Part shown: positions 46,416-57,082 of the stretch, piece by piece | Numbering within the stretch: position 1 is the stretch's first letter | Layout: the number at the start of each line of letters is the position of its first letter | Assembly: GCF_000526315.1 (NCBI RefSeq) | Contig: NZ_JAFV01000001.1 | Span: 2,852,001-2,916,000, forward strand | Source: Methylopila sp. 73B | Lineage (GTDB): Bacteria > Pseudomonadota > Alphaproteobacteria > Rhizobiales > Methylopilaceae | Direction: 5' to 3' | DNA: 64,000 nucleotides | Program-made: the position numbers and the translations under genes | Notes under the pieces: generated by a model | The model's input: only the letters and a program-made list of their open reading frames with translations | Databases searched by the model: none | Told to the model about the DNA's origin: nothing

Positions 46416-47288
46416 CGAGGACTTGCGTCGGTCGCGGCCGCCGAAGGTCGCGACCAGCGCGCCCGCCACGATGAGCCCGCAGGCGACGGCGAGCGCCGGG
46501 GTGCCCTGCGCGTAGCCCGCCGCGATCAGCAGCAGCGTCGAAAGCAGCGGCGCGGCGTAAGACAGCACGCCGAGCAGCCGCACGTCGCCGCGCTTCATGC
46601 CGACGTCCCAGACGTAGAAGGCGAGGCCGACCGGCCCGAGGCCGAGGCCCGCGACGGCGGCCCAGGCGAGCGCGCCCTGCGGCCAGACGGTCGCCTCGAA
46701 GGCGATATGGCAGAGGGCTGCGAGGAGCGCGGTGGCGAGGCAGAAGCCCGCGACCGCCTCGGTCGGCGTCGTCTGGAACAGCCGGGACGCCACCGAATAT
46801 CCGGACCACAGCAGGGCGCAGGCAAAGGCCGCCGCGTAGCCCGGCGCGTAGGCCGCGTCGAAGCCGAAGCCGCCGGAGCGGCCGCCGATGATGAGCGCAG
46901 CGCCGCCGAGGCCGAGGAGCGCGCCCAGGACGTGGCGAAGGCGCAAGCCGCCGCCCGGCAGGAAGGCCGACAGGAGAACGATGAGCAGCGGCCACAGATA
47001 GGCGATCAGGCTCGCCTCCGCCGGCGGCGCGAGCCTGAGCGCCCCGAAGTAGCAGGCGTGGTAGCCGAACAGCCCACCGACGCCGTGCAGCCACACCGGC
47101 CACGGCTGCCGCAGGGCGGCGAGCCCGCCGGGCCGGCGCGCGGCCACGGCGAGGCCCACCGCGCCGCCGATCGCGAAGGTCAGCGCCGTCATCAGGAACG
47201 GGGGAACGGCCCCGCTCGCGGCGGTCAGCGTCGCGAGCGAGGACCAGAGCAGGATGGCGAGGGAGCCGACGAGGGTGGCGCGGGTCAT
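46401..47288 (-). CDS. EamA/DMT family transporter
   Basis: The 295-residue inner-membrane protein has ten hydrophobic helices in two EamA repeats. The second helix pair has EASLIAYLWPLLIVLLSAF, typical of RhaT/YddG-type drug/metabolite exporters. ATG 47288 was chosen because the first helix starts just after it. The substrate is unknown. Confidence 0.88.
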   Translation of the reverse strand: MTRATLVGSLAILLWSSLATLTAASGAVPPFLMTALTFAIGGAVGLAVAARRPGGLAALRQPWPVWLHGVGGLFGYHACYFGALRLAPPAEASLIAYLWPLLIVLLSAFLPGGGLRLRHVLGALLGLGGAALIIGGRSGGFGFDAAYAPGYAAAFACALLWSGYSVASRLFQTTPTEAVAGFCLATALLAALCHIAFEATVWPQGALAWAAVAGLGLGPVGLAFYVWDVGMKRGDVRLLGVLSYAAPLLSTLLLIAAGYAQGTPALAVACGLIVAGALVATFGGRDRRKSSSAAV

Positions 47289-47361
47289 GGCGAACACAGT
47301 TTGTAAGGAGCGAGCCAGGGGGCTTAGATGAAGCGCCAATCAAGGTTATCGTTCGTCGACC

Positions 47362-48276
47362 ATGAGCCACGCTGAATTCATCATCGCCTTCAAGGGACCG
47401 GCGGTCGACGATGGACGTATCGACGTCCGCGACCTGGCGCCAGCGCTTCTATCCCTTGGGCGCTCGATCGATGCGGCGAACCTCGCGATCAATGGCGAGC
47501 GTCACCCCGTCAAGGTCGACGTGCGGGCGCTCAGCGCCGGCTCGTTCGAAGTGCTCATCGACGTCAGCCTGTCAGGCTGGGAGAGCGTCAAGTCGCTCCT
47601 CGTGAGCTCCGACGTCGAGACCGCCAAAGCCCTTCTGGAATGGCTCGGGCTGCTCGCAACCGGCTCGGCTTCGCTGATCGCGCTCTACCGCTGGCTCGCC
47701 GGGCGGAAGCCCGATAATGTCGTGAGAGCGCCCGGTGGGTCCGTGACCATCCATGCAGGAGCGGAGAGCATTACGGTTCCGATGGAGGTCCTCCGGCTTT
47801 ACCGCGACATCGCTGTGAACCGCGCGCTTGGCGAGATGCTTGATACGCTGAAGAACGAAGCGCTCGACGCCATCGAGTTTCGCGACCCTCACTCGCGGCG
47901 CGCTGTCGAAATCCTGACGCGCGAGGACCGTCCAGCGTTCGAGTTGCCGCGCATCGAGGACGAAACGGTCATCGACGATACGCGCCAAATCGCGCTTTCG
48001 ATCCGAAGTCTGGCCTTTCAGGAGGGCAACAAGTGGCGGCTGTTTGACGGTCAGAACGTCATCACGGCCACAATCGAAGACAAGGAATTCACGTCGAAGG
48101 TCGACCGCAGCGCCATCCGGTTCGCCAAGGGCGACATATTGATCTGCGAAGTGCGGAGCATTCAGATGCAGACCGCCGAAGGCCTGAAGTCGGAGCACTT
48201 CGTCCGGAAGGTGATCGAGCATCGGCCGGCTCCGACACAGATCCCTCTGCCGCTGGATCTCGACGGTCGGGATTGA
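47362..48276 (+). CDS. Hypothetical protein (accessory gene)
   Basis: I do not recognise this 304-residue protein with certainty. The N-terminal 75 residues (FKGPAVDDGRIDVRDLAPAL followed by GSFEVLIDVS) resemble a small family of uncharacterised bacterial proteins of the DUF7946 type, as far as I recall. A hydrophobic stretch (about 93-112, WLGLLATGSASLIALYRWLA) could be a membrane helix. The C-terminal half is hydrophilic and beta-rich. Codon use is less GC-biased than in the neighbours, and it stands alone between unrelated genes, which suggests a horizontally acquired gene. Confidence 0.7.
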   Translation: MSHAEFIIAFKGPAVDDGRIDVRDLAPALLSLGRSIDAANLAINGERHPVKVDVRALSAGSFEVLIDVSLSGWESVKSLLVSSDVETAKALLEWLGLLATGSASLIALYRWLAGRKPDNVVRAPGGSVTIHAGAESITVPMEVLRLYRDIAVNRALGEMLDTLKNEALDAIEFRDPHSRRAVEILTREDRPAFELPRIEDETVIDDTRQIALSIRSLAFQEGNKWRLFDGQNVITATIEDKEFTSKVDRSAIRFAKGDILICEVRSIQMQTAEGLKSEHFVRKVIEHRPAPTQIPLPLDLDGRD

Positions 48277-48300
48277 GACTGGCTCCAGCCTCAATCCCGA
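48267..48300. terminator. Hairpin between convergent genes (bidirectional terminator)
   Basis: TCGGGATTGAG pairs with CTCAATCCCGA, with an inner CTGG/CCAG stem. The stop codon of the hypothetical gene is inside the left arm, and the phaB stop lies 13 bp beyond. There is no T run. Confidence 0.5.
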
Positions 48301-48312
48301 CGCGGCGGGCGA

Positions 48313-49035
48313 TCAGGTGATGTACTGGCCGCCGTTGATGGTCAGCGTCGAGCCGGTGACGAAGCCGGCCTTGTCGCCGGCGAGGTAGACCACCGCCTCC
48401 GCGATCTCGTCCGATTCGCCGAGGCGGCCGACCGGGATCGTCGCGATGATGCTCTCGCGCACCTTCTCCGGCACCGCCATCACCATCTCGGTCGCGATGT
48501 AGCCAGGGGCGATCGCGTTGACGGTGACGCCCTTCTTGGCGTTCTCCTGCGCGAGCGCCTTGGTGAAGCCGATCACGCCAGCCTTGGCCGCGGAGTAGTT
48601 CGCCTGACCCATCTGGCCCTTCTGGCCGTTGATGGAGGTGATGTTGATGATGCGGCCGAAGCCGCGCTCGCGCATGCCGTCGATCACGGGCCGCGTCATC
48701 GTGAACATCGAGTCGAGGTTGGTGCTGATGACCTCGCGCCACTGCTGGAAGGTCGACTTGTGGAACATCGAGTCGCGGGTGATGCCGGCGTTGTTCACCA
48801 GCACGTCGATCGGCCCGACCTCGGCCTCGACCTGGGCGATTCCGGCCGCGCAGGCGTCCGGGTCGGCGACGTCCCACTTGAAGACGGCGATGCCGTGCTC
48901 GGCCTTGAAGGCGTTCGCCTTCTCGTCGTTGCCGGCGTAGGTGGCGGCCACGTTGTAGCCCGCCTTCTTGAGCGCGATCGAGATCGCCTCGCCGATGCCG
49001 CGCGTGCCGCCGGTGACGAGCGCCGTCCGTGCCAT
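48313..49035 (-). CDS. phaB: Acetoacetyl-CoA reductase
   Basis: This NADPH-dependent short-chain dehydrogenase makes (R)-3-hydroxybutyryl-CoA for polyhydroxybutyrate. The 240-residue product has [13 protein letters not shown] and the catalytic [20 protein letters not shown] with Tyr and Lys, exactly as in PhaB. It lies 96 bp downstream of phaA on the same strand. No PHB synthase gene (phaC) is in the window. Confidence 0.95.
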   Translation of the reverse strand: MARTALVTGGTRGIGEAISIALKKAGYNVAATYAGNDEKANAFKAEHGIAVFKWDVADPDACAAGIAQVEAEVGPIDVLVNNAGITRDSMFHKSTFQQWREVISTNLDSMFTMTRPVIDGMRERGFGRIINITSINGQKGQMGQANYSAAKAGVIGFTKALAQENAKKGVTVNAIAPGYIATEMVMAVPEKVRESIIATIPVGRLGESDEIAEAVVYLAGDKAGFVTGSTLTINGGQYIT

Positions 49036-49131
49036 TTCAGCCTCCCAGGAATCCAGACAGAGTCCGGGCGTTGTCCCCGCCCGTGAAGGAATGAGGCCGG
49101 CCGCGCGCAGCCGGCCGAAGAGCGGCGCGGC

Positions 49132-50313
49132 TCAGTCGCGCGCGACCGTCAGCGCGATGCCCATGCCGCCGCCGATGCAGAGCGTGGCGAGGCCCTTCTT
49201 GGCGTCGCGCTTGATCATCTCGTGCAGCAGTGTGACCAGCACGCGGGCGCCCGACGCGCCGATCGGGTGGCCGATCGCGATCGCGCCGCCGTTGACGTTG
49301 ACCTTCGAGAGGTCCCAGCCGAGGTCCTTGTTCACCGCGCAGGCCTGCGCGGCGAAGGCCTCGTTGGCCTCGATCAGGTCGAGGTCGGCCGCCGACCAGC
49401 CCGCCTTCTCCAGCGCCTTGCGCGAGGCCGGGATCGGGCCTGAGCCCATCACCGCCGGGTCCACGCCGGCCTGCGCCCAACTGACGATGCGCGCAAGCGG
49501 CTTCAGGCCCTTGGCGGCGGCCTGCGCGGCCGAGGTCACCACCAGCGCCGCGGCGCCGTCGTTGATGCCCGAGGCGTTGCCCGCGGTGACGGTGCCGTCC
49601 TTCGAGAAGGCCGGGCGCAGCTTCGCCATGGATTCGAGCGTCGCGCCGTGGCGGATGTACTCGTCCTGGTCGACGACGATGTCGCCCTTCTTCGACGCGA
49701 TCGTCACGGCCACGATCTCGTCCTTGAACCTGCCGGCCTTCTGCGCCGCCTCGGCCTTGTTCTGCGAGGCCACAGCGAACTCGTCCTGCTGCTCGCGGGT
49801 GATCTGCCACTTCTCGGCGACGTTCTCGGCGGTGGCGCCCATGTGGTAGCCGTTGAAGGCGTCCCAGAGGCCGTCCTTGATCATCGTGTCGATGAACTTG
49901 ACGTCGCCCATCTTGGTGCCGGACCGCATGTGCGCGGCGTGGGCCGACTGGCTCATGCTCTCCTGGCCGCCGGCCACGACGAAGACGCTGTCGCCCTGGG
50001 CGACCGCCTGCGCCGCCAGCGCCACGGCGCGGAGCCCCGAGCCGCACACCTGGTTGATGCCCCAGGCCGCCGCCTCGATCGGGATGCCCGCGCCGATAGA
50101 GGCCTGGCGCGCCGGGTTCTGTCCCTGCGCGGCGGTCAGCACCTGGCCGAGGATGGTCTCGGAAATCTCGCCCGGGTCGACGCCGGCGCGCTCGAGAGCC
50201 GCCTTGATCGCGATCTTGCCGAGCTCATGGGCCGGCAGGGAGGCGAGCGATCCGTTGAAGGAGCCGACCGGGGTGCGCGCGGCGCCCACGATGACGACGT
50301 CGGTCTCTGCCAT
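49132..50313 (-). CDS. phaA: Acetyl-CoA acetyltransferase (beta-ketothiolase)
   Basis: The 393-residue thiolase condenses two acetyl-CoA to acetoacetyl-CoA. The nucleophilic Cys is in [11 protein letters not shown] (about residue 89), the base Cys is in [12 protein letters not shown] and the His is in [17 protein letters not shown]. The length equals that of known PhaA. GGAGGAAAG lies just before the ATG. It forms the phaAB operon, divergent from phaR. Confidence 0.95.
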   Translation of the reverse strand: MAETDVVIVGAARTPVGSFNGSLASLPAHELGKIAIKAALERAGVDPGEISETILGQVLTAAQGQNPARQASIGAGIPIEAAAWGINQVCGSGLRAVALAAQAVAQGDSVFVVAGGQESMSQSAHAAHMRSGTKMGDVKFIDTMIKDGLWDAFNGYHMGATAENVAEKWQITREQQDEFAVASQNKAEAAQKAGRFKDEIVAVTIASKKGDIVVDQDEYIRHGATLESMAKLRPAFSKDGTVTAGNASGINDGAAALVVTSAAQAAAKGLKPLARIVSWAQAGVDPAVMGSGPIPASRKALEKAGWSAADLDLIEANEAFAAQACAVNKDLGWDLSKVNVNGGAIAIGHPIGASGARVLVTLLHEMIKRDAKKGLATLCIGGGMGIALTVARD

Positions 50314-50636
50314 GATCTTTCCTCCGGTCCTGTCGGAAAAGAAGCGTCGCCGCCGCGAGAAGCGACGGCGTCGGGTTGCGTTTATCGGTAGCCCCGCCGC
50401 GTGGCGTCAAGACGACGTCCGTCGATCCGCCCGTGTTTGAGCCCAAAGAACTATGCGGGGATTGGCGCGCCTGCGTCATTAGCCGTGCTGGCGGCGTATC
50501 GGCCTCGCACTGCACAAAAATCTGGCCGCCGCCCTATTTTAGCCTTATCGTCCCAATGCCTCGGCGGGCCCTGAGCCGTGTCGCGCCGCGGGAGGAACGT
50601 CGTAAAAAGCCCGGGAAGGGCGGAGATGTGCGCGCT
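50314..50636. promoter_or_regulatory. 323-bp divergent region between phaA and phaR
   Basis: No gene is seen. The phaA ribosome site is at its left edge. A TGCAC/CACTGCAC-rich stretch followed by an AT-rich run (about 50506-50545) is the only part of lower GC and could hold promoters and a PhaR site, since PhaR proteins bind TGC-containing DNA near their own and PHB genes. I cannot define the site. Confidence 0.4.
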
Positions 50637-51236
50637 ATGTCGAGTACGACCGATCCGATCACGATCAAGAAATACGCCAATCGGCGCCTGTATAACACGG
50701 GCACCAGCACGTATGTGACGCTCGAAGACCTCGCCGCGATGGTCAAGAAGGGCGAAGACTTTCATGTGGTCGACGCGAAGAGCGGCGACGACATCACACA
50801 CCAGGTGCTGACGCAGATCATCTTCGAGCAGGAGAACAAGGGGCAGAACCTGCTCCCGATCACCTTCCTGCGGCAGTTGATCCGGTTCTACGGCGACAGC
50901 GTGCAGAGCTTCGTGCCGAAGTATCTCGAGCTGTCGATGGCGGCGCTGACCCGCGACCAGGACAAGATGCGCTCGTCGATGGGCGGGTTCGGCGCGGCCG
51001 CGCCGTTCCAGTCGGTGGTCGAGGAGCAGATGCGGACGAACGTCGCGATCATGGAGCGCGCGTTCCGCATGTTCACCGCCTTCCCCGGCCAGACCGAGGG
51101 CGCGGCGGCGAGCGCCGAGCCGGCGGCCCCGGCCCCCAGGGAAGAGAAGTCCGCGGCCGAGCTCGACGACCTCCGCCGCGAGATGGCCGAGATGCGCGAT
51201 CGCCTCGATCGGATGGCGACGCCCGCGAAGGGCTGA
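50637..51236 (+). CDS. phaR: PHB synthesis repressor
   Basis: The 199-residue product has the PHB/PHA accumulation regulator DNA-binding domain at the N-terminus (IKKYANRRLYNTGTSTYVTLEDLAAMVKKG) and the PHB_acc domains after it (LLPITFLRQLIRFYGD). A Pro/Ala linker and a short coiled coil (AELDDLRREMAEMRDRLDRM) close the protein. PhaR represses phasin and its own genes and is released by PHB granules. It is divergent from phaAB. A GTG three codons upstream is an alternative start. Confidence 0.95.
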   Translation: MSSTTDPITIKKYANRRLYNTGTSTYVTLEDLAAMVKKGEDFHVVDAKSGDDITHQVLTQIIFEQENKGQNLLPITFLRQLIRFYGDSVQSFVPKYLELSMAALTRDQDKMRSSMGGFGAAAPFQSVVEEQMRTNVAIMERAFRMFTAFPGQTEGAAASAEPAAPAPREEKSAAELDDLRREMAEMRDRLDRMATPAKG

Positions 51237-51279
51237 GCCCCCCGGACGGGCGCTCCGGCTCACGCGCCCTGCGCCGATC

Positions 51280-51316
51280 AAAAAGCCGCGGCTCTGAAAC
51301 GAGCCGCGGCTTTTTT
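51280..51316. terminator. Bidirectional terminator between phaR and pepF
   Basis: AAAAAGCCGCGGCTC pairs with GAGCCGCGGCTTTTTT around the loop TGAAAC. T runs follow on both strands, suiting the two convergent genes. Confidence 0.9.
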
Positions 51317-51321
51317 CATGG

Positions 51322-53118
51322 TCAGGCGGCCGAGTCTTCCAGCGCCTCAAGCTCGGCGATCATGCGCTCGATGAGGCCGAGGCCGGTCTGCCAGAACGCC
51401 GGGTCGCGGGCGTCGAGGCCGAACGGCGCCAGCAGCTCCGGATAGGGCTTGGCCCCGCCCGCCGACAGCAGCGCGAAGTAGCGCTCCACGAAGCCCTCCG
51501 ACGCGTTCTCGTAGACCGCGTAGAGCGAGTTCACGAGGCAGTCGCCGAAGGCGTAGGCGTAGACGTAGAACGGCGAGTGGATGAAGTGCGGGATGTAGGT
51601 CCAGAACACCTCGTACCCCTCGCCGATCCGGATCGACGGCCCGAGGCTCTCGGTCTGCACGTCGAGCCAGATCTCGTTGAGGCGCTCCGAGGTGAGCTCG
51701 CCGCTCCGCCGCTCCTCATGCACCTTCCGTTCGAAGGTGTAGAAGGCGATCTGGCGGACCACCGTGTTCAGCATGTCCTCGACCTTGGAGGCGAGCATCG
51801 CCTTGCGCTGGGCCGGCTCCGTGGTCTTGGCGAGCAGCGCGCGGAAGGTGAGCATCTCGCCGAACACCGAGGCGGTCTCGGCCAGCGTCAGCGGCGTCGG
51901 CGCCATCAGCGGGCCGTTCGGCGCGGCCAGCACCTGGTGGACGCCATGGCCGAGTTCGTGGGCGAGCGTCATCACGTCCCGCGGCCGGCCGAGATAGTTC
52001 AGCAGCACGTAGGGGTGGGCCGACGGCACGGTCGGGTGCGCGAAGGCCCCCGGCGCCTTGCCGGGGCGGGTCGGCGCGTCGATCCAGCCCCGCTCGAAGA
52101 AGCGGCCGGCGATCTCGGCCATCTCCGGCGCGAAGCCGCCGTAGGCGCCGAGCACGGTGTCGCGGGCCTCGTCCCAGGGGATCGTGCGGGTCGGGGCGGT
52201 CGGCAGCGGCGCGTTGCGGTCCCAGTGGTTCAGCGCGTCCATGCCGAACCACTTCGCCTTCAGCTTGTAGTAGCGGTGCGAGAGCCGCGGATAGGCGTCG
52301 CGCACGGCCGAGACCAGCGCGTCCACCACCTCGCGCTCGACGCGGTTGGCGAGATGGCGGCTGTCGGCCACGTCCTCGAACCCGCGCCAGCGGTCGGAGA
52401 TCTCCTTGTCCTTCGCCAGCACGTTGGTGATCAGCGTGAAGGTGCGGACGTTCGCCTTGAAGGTCTTGGCGAGCGCGTCGGCGGCGACCTTGCGGCGCTC
52501 AGGCGCCGGGTCCTGCAGCATGTTGAGCGTGGGCTCGAGCGTAAGCGTCTCGCCGTCGATCTCGAAGCGGAGCGCCGCCATGGTCTCGTCGAACAGGCGG
52601 TTCCAGGCGCCGCGGCCCGTGACCGACTTCTCGTGGAACAGTTGCTCGACGCGATCCTCGAGCTGGTGCGGCCGCTCCTTGCGCACGTCGTCCAGGAACG
52701 GGCGGTAGCGGGCGAGCTGGGACTCCGCGAGCGCTCCGTCGATGACCGCGTCGTCCAACCGGTTGAGCTCGAGCGTGAAGAACAGCAGATGCGACCAGAC
52801 GGTCGTCAGCTTCTCCTGCACGTCGCCATAGAATTTGGAGCCCTTGGGATCCGTGGTGTCGCCGGCGTAGACCAGGCTGGCATAGGAGGCGACGCGGCCC
52901 GTCAGGTCGTCGAGCGCCTCATAGGCCTTCACGACCTCCACCAGACGGCCGCTCGCCGCGAACTCCCCGAGCTTGCCCTTGTAGGCCGCCTCGAAAGCTT
53001 GCGCTTCGGTCTCGGCGCGGGCGAGGTCGGCGGCGACCTCCGGGCTGTCGAGGCCGGGATAGAGGTCGGCGAGGTTCCATTCGGGCAACGACCCGAGGGC
53101 GGCTGAAACTGTGGACAA
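51322..53118 (-). CDS. pepF: Oligoendopeptidase F (M3 family)
   Basis: This cytoplasmic zinc metallopeptidase degrades oligopeptides. The 598-residue product has the HExxH site in [12 protein letters not shown] (Glu and two His), the third ligand in [12 protein letters not shown], and the family start [18 protein letters not shown] set the start at the TTG at 53118 because GAGCAGG lies 7 bases upstream and codons before it are unusual for this genome. ATG 53172 would add 18 Arg-rich residues. Confidence 0.93.
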   Translation of the reverse strand: MSTVSAALGSLPEWNLADLYPGLDSPEVAADLARAETEAQAFEAAYKGKLGEFAASGRLVEVVKAYEALDDLTGRVASYASLVYAGDTTDPKGSKFYGDVQEKLTTVWSHLLFFTLELNRLDDAVIDGALAESQLARYRPFLDDVRKERPHQLEDRVEQLFHEKSVTGRGAWNRLFDETMAALRFEIDGETLTLEPTLNMLQDPAPERRKVAADALAKTFKANVRTFTLITNVLAKDKEISDRWRGFEDVADSRHLANRVEREVVDALVSAVRDAYPRLSHRYYKLKAKWFGMDALNHWDRNAPLPTAPTRTIPWDEARDTVLGAYGGFAPEMAEIAGRFFERGWIDAPTRPGKAPGAFAHPTVPSAHPYVLLNYLGRPRDVMTLAHELGHGVHQVLAAPNGPLMAPTPLTLAETASVFGEMLTFRALLAKTTEPAQRKAMLASKVEDMLNTVVRQIAFYTFERKVHEERRSGELTSERLNEIWLDVQTESLGPSIRIGEGYEVFWTYIPHFIHSPFYVYAYAFGDCLVNSLYAVYENASEGFVERYFALLSAGGAKPYPELLAPFGLDARDPAFWQTGLGLIERMIAELEALEDSAA

Positions 53119-53338
53119 GGGCAAGCCTGCTCGTTCGTGGGGGACCCGGACGGCGCGCGCCCGGCGGCGCATGGTCGCCAATGATATCGCAAGCGGGTCG
53201 TCGCCGATCAATGGCGCGGCGTGCGGCGAACGCGCTTCGCGGCGAATACGCGTTTCGACTTAAGCGGCCATTTACCCTGAGCGCGGATGCTCGCCCGGTT
53301 CGGTTTTGATTTTCCTCCCGGTTCCGCGAAAGCTCCGT

Positions 53339-54829
53339 ATGAGCGCAACGATCCTCATCGTCGACGACGATCCGGTCCAGCGCCGCCTGCTCGAGGCGCA
53401 GGTCCGACGTTTCGGCTACGAGGCGCGGACCGCCGAAGACGGCGCCGGCGCGATCGAAGCGCTGACGCTTCCGGGCGCGGCCTACGACCTCATGTTCCTC
53501 GACCTCGCCATGCCCGGCATGGACGGCCTCGCCGTGCTGGAGCGCATGCGCGAGCTGGGCTCCCCCACGCCGGTGATCGTGCAGACCGCGAACGGCTCGA
53601 TCGAGGCCGTGGTCACCGCCATGCGGGCGGGCGCGGCCGATTTCGTGGTGAAGCCGGTCGGCCCCGAGCGGCTGCAGATCTCGATCCGCAACGCGCTGCG
53701 CGCCGACGCCCTCGAAGGCGAGATCCGCCGGATCGGCCGCCGGGCCGCGGGCACGCTGAGCTTCCGCGACCTTCCGACCCGAGCGCCCGCGATGGCCGAG
53801 GCGGTGCGCATCGGCGAACGGGCGGCGGCGTCCCACATTCCGGTGCTGATCGAGGGCGAATCGGGCGTCGGCAAGGAGCTGTTCGCCCGCGCCATCGCCG
53901 GCTCCGGCGACCGGCGCGGCAGACCCTTCGTGGCGGTGAACTGCGGCGCGATCCCAAGTTCCCTCGTGGAGTCGATCCTGTTCGGCCACGAGAGGGGCGC
54001 CTTCACCGGCGCGATGGAGCGCCACGTCGGCAAGTTCGCCGAAGCCGACGGCGGCACGCTGTTCCTCGACGAGATCGGGGAGTTGCCGCAGGACGCGCAG
54101 GTCAAGCTGCTGCGCGCGGTGCAGGAGGGCGAGGTCGACCCGGTCGGCGCCAAGCGTCCGCTCAAGGTCGACATCCGCGTGATCTCGGCGACGAACCGGG
54201 ACCTGTTCGCCCGCGTGCGCGAGGGCTCGTTCCGCGAGGATCTCTATTACCGGCTAAGCGTCTTCCCGGTGAAGGTGCCGCCGCTGCGCGCCCGGCGCGC
54301 GGACGTGGCCGACCTCGCCCGCCGGTTCCTGGCGCGCTTCGCCGCCGAAGAGAACCGCGCGGTGCGCGATCTCAGCGCTCAGGCGCTCGGCCTGCTGGAG
54401 CGCTACGACTGGCCGGGCAACGTGCGCCAGCTCGAGAACGCTGTGTTCCGCGCCGTCGTGCTGGCGGAGGGCGACGTGCTGCGCGCGGTCGACTTCCCGC
54501 AGATCGCCGCCCTGCTCGGCGCCGCGCCGGAACACCTGGCCGAAGAGCCGCCGCCCTCGCTCGCCCGGGATCTCGCCGAACCGGAGCTCGAGCGCCGGCT
54601 CGATGCGCCCGCGCTGCCGCTGTTCGACGCCGACGGGCTGCTGCGCCCGATCGAATCGCTCGAGCGCGACGCGATTCGCTACGCCATCCGCCATCTCGGC
54701 GGCCAGATGACCGAGGTGGCCCGCCGCCTCGGGATCGGACGCTCGACCCTCTACCGCCGACTCAAGGACCTCGGTCTCGAGACCGAATGTGGCGGCCGGG
54801 ACACGAGCGACGACGAAGCCGTCGCCTGA
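53339..54829 (+). CDS. Sigma-54-dependent response regulator (NtrC family)
   Basis: The 496-residue regulator has a receiver domain (about 1-120, acid pocket VDDD and phosphoacceptor Asp55 in [12 protein letters not shown]), an AAA+ domain (about 140-370) with Walker [16 protein letters not shown] for sigma-54 contact and [11 protein letters not shown], and a Fis-type helix-turn-helix at the end ([20 protein letters not shown]). No histidine kinase gene is adjacent, so its partner is elsewhere. The ATG at 53339 gives the standard receiver start. It precedes the L,D-transpeptidase gene by 80 bp. Confidence 0.93.
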   Translation: MSATILIVDDDPVQRRLLEAQVRRFGYEARTAEDGAGAIEALTLPGAAYDLMFLDLAMPGMDGLAVLERMRELGSPTPVIVQTANGSIEAVVTAMRAGAADFVVKPVGPERLQISIRNALRADALEGEIRRIGRRAAGTLSFRDLPTRAPAMAEAVRIGERAAASHIPVLIEGESGVGKELFARAIAGSGDRRGRPFVAVNCGAIPSSLVESILFGHERGAFTGAMERHVGKFAEADGGTLFLDEIGELPQDAQVKLLRAVQEGEVDPVGAKRPLKVDIRVISATNRDLFARVREGSFREDLYYRLSVFPVKVPPLRARRADVADLARRFLARFAAEENRAVRDLSAQALGLLERYDWPGNVRQLENAVFRAVVLAEGDVLRAVDFPQIAALLGAAPEHLAEEPPPSLARDLAEPELERRLDAPALPLFDADGLLRPIESLERDAIRYAIRHLGGQMTEVARRLGIGRSTLYRRLKDLGLETECGGRDTSDDEAVA

Positions 54830-54909
54830 GGCGCCGGACCTGATGCTGACGATTGAACCGCGCCGCGCCGACGCTCATGGTCGGCCGGCTTTACGGGGGA
54901 AGTGACGCC

Positions 54910-56919
54910 ATGATCACCAGCGCTGACCGCGGACCGAAGACGGCTCCGACGCCCAAGCGCGCCTGGCGCGCCGCCGCCCTCGGCGTCAGCCTGTCGGCCC
55001 TGACCTTCGCGGGCGCTCTGGCGCAGGCGCCGGGGACGACCGCCGCCGTCGCCACCCCGGAGGCCGCCCAGACGCCGGCGCCGACGCCGGTGGTCCCCGA
55101 CGTCACCGGTTCGGTCGACGCCGCGGGCGAAGCCAAGGACGAACCCGCCGCGGCGAGCGCGGTCCCCGACGCCGAACAGGCCGCGCCGGCCACCCCCGGC
55201 CCGGTCGAGGCGATCCATCCGACCGACCCGCTGCAGACCGCGGTGACCGCGCTGCTCGCCACCGACGGCGCCGGGCAGAGCCTCAAGATGCCGGCCGGCG
55301 ACCGCGCAGCGCTGATCGCGTTCTACGCCGCCCGCAACGGCTCGCCGCTGTGGCTCGCCGACAGCCGCTTCACGCCGCAGGCCGACGCGGCGCGCGCGAA
55401 GATCGCCTCCGCCGCCGACGACGGGCTCGATCCGAAGCGCTATGCGCTGCCGAGCTCGCCGGCCTCGTCCGAACCCGCGGTCGTGGCGCGCGCCGACGTC
55501 ATGCTGTCCGCGGCGGCTCTCGCCTACGCCCGCGAGGCTTGGGGCGGCCGCGTCAACCCGACCACGATCTCCCGCTCGATCGGCGCCGGCGCCCCGCGCT
55601 TCGACGCGGCCGCGGCGCTGGTCGCGATCTCGGCCTCCGCCGACGTCGCGACCACACTCGACGGCTTCAACCCGCCGCACGCCCAGTTCCAGGCGCTGCG
55701 CAAGCTGCTGATCGCCAAGCGCGCCGAAAGGACGGAGGCTCCGAAGCAGCCGCTGATCCTCGAGGGCAAGCTGTTGAAGCCCGGCGTCGAGGACGAGCGC
55801 GTGCCCGTGCTGCGCGCACGGCTCGGCCTCGCCGAGCGTCCGGGCGACCTGATGTTCGACGACGCGCTCGCCGAGGCGCTGTCGGCCTTCCAGAAGACGA
55901 AGAAGCTGCCGGTCTCGGGCCTCGCCAACCGCCAGACCATCCGCGCCCTGAACGCCGAAGGACGCGGCGCCGATCCGACCGCCCTGCTCGTCGCCAACAT
56001 GGAGCGCTGGCGCTGGATGCCGCGCGAGCTCGGCGCGAAGCACGTGTTCGTCGACGTGGCCGCGTTCGAGCTGCACATCATGCAGGATGGCCGCTCGATC
56101 CACGACACGCGCGTGATCGTCGGCAAGGACACCAACCAGACGCCGCTGTTCTCGAACGCGATCGACCACATCGTGGTCAACCCGTACTGGAACGTGCCGA
56201 CCTCGATCGCCGTCAAGGAGATGCTGCCGCAGCTCCGCCGGGATCCGAACTACCTCGCCAACCGCGGCTACGAGGTCGTCGTCAGCGACGGCAAGAAGAC
56301 CCGCGTCGTCGGCGCCGGTTCGGTCGACTGGAGCGGCAACCTGCGGAACGTGCGAATCCGCCAGCCGCCAGGGGAGCGCAACGCGCTCGGCAACATCAAG
56401 TTCATGTTCCCCAACGATTACGCGGTCTACCTCCACGACACGCCGCAGCGGAACCTGTTCAAGCTCACAAGCCGGGCGCTGAGCCACGGCTGCGTGCGCG
56501 TGAACGAGCCGCTGCAGTTCGCGGACGCGCTGATCGGCGACCAGGGCTGGAGCGGCGAGAAGCTCGGCAAGCTGGTGGGCGGCAAGGAGCGGCGGGTGAA
56601 CCTCGCGACGCCGATCCCGGTGCACCTGACCTACTTCACCGCCTGGGTGAGCGCCGACGGCGCGCTCCAGACGCGTTCCGACTTCTACGGCCAGGACCCA
56701 CGGCTCAAGGCGGCCCTGAACGGCGAGCCGCTGCCGCCGCTGCCGCAGGCGGCGCCGGTCGTCGCCATGCCGAAGCCCGAAAAGCCGGTCCGCCGCACGA
56801 CACCGCAGCAGGCTCAGGAGCAGCAGGCCCAGATGGCCGAGCAGGCGCCGGTCCAGCGCCCGCGGACCTTCGGGTCTTGGCTGTCGAACGTGTTTGGCGA
56901 TTCGTCGCGGAGACCGTGA
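54910..56919 (+). CDS. L,D-transpeptidase (YcbB/LdtD-like)
   Basis: This periplasmic enzyme makes 3-3 peptidoglycan cross-links or attaches proteins to the wall. The 669-residue product has a signal-type N-terminus (about 1-40), an Ala/Pro-rich linker, a scaffold region, a peptidoglycan-binding domain (about 290-360) and a YkuD catalytic domain with LSHGCVRVNEP (nucleophile Cys528). A Pro/Gln-rich tail follows. The ATG at 54910 with GGGGGAAG upstream was preferred to a TTG at 54853. The DUF882 peptidase gene is next downstream. Confidence 0.92.
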   Translation: MITSADRGPKTAPTPKRAWRAAALGVSLSALTFAGALAQAPGTTAAVATPEAAQTPAPTPVVPDVTGSVDAAGEAKDEPAAASAVPDAEQAAPATPGPVEAIHPTDPLQTAVTALLATDGAGQSLKMPAGDRAALIAFYAARNGSPLWLADSRFTPQADAARAKIASAADDGLDPKRYALPSSPASSEPAVVARADVMLSAAALAYAREAWGGRVNPTTISRSIGAGAPRFDAAAALVAISASADVATTLDGFNPPHAQFQALRKLLIAKRAERTEAPKQPLILEGKLLKPGVEDERVPVLRARLGLAERPGDLMFDDALAEALSAFQKTKKLPVSGLANRQTIRALNAEGRGADPTALLVANMERWRWMPRELGAKHVFVDVAAFELHIMQDGRSIHDTRVIVGKDTNQTPLFSNAIDHIVVNPYWNVPTSIAVKEMLPQLRRDPNYLANRGYEVVVSDGKKTRVVGAGSVDWSGNLRNVRIRQPPGERNALGNIKFMFPNDYAVYLHDTPQRNLFKLTSRALSHGCVRVNEPLQFADALIGDQGWSGEKLGKLVGGKERRVNLATPIPVHLTYFTAWVSADGALQTRSDFYGQDPRLKAALNGEPLPPLPQAAPVVAMPKPEKPVRRTTPQQAQEQQAQMAEQAPVQRPRTFGSWLSNVFGDSSRRP

Positions 56920-57082
56920 ACCAAAAGCGTCCAAACGATGAACCAGCCGCGGTTTCGGCGCCCTAAAGGCTTTTGCGACTAGCTTTTGCCCGATTCCGCG
57001 GCTAACAGGACACACACAAGGGGTTCGGGGGCTCATTTCATCGCGCCTGGTTCATGTCGCATTAACCAGTTCCGCAGAGACT

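Noticed and set aside
54751-57036. 761-codon minus-strand open frame opposite the L,D-transpeptidase gene
   Set aside because: The plus-strand gene has a catalytic domain and signal peptide; the antisense product is low-complexity.
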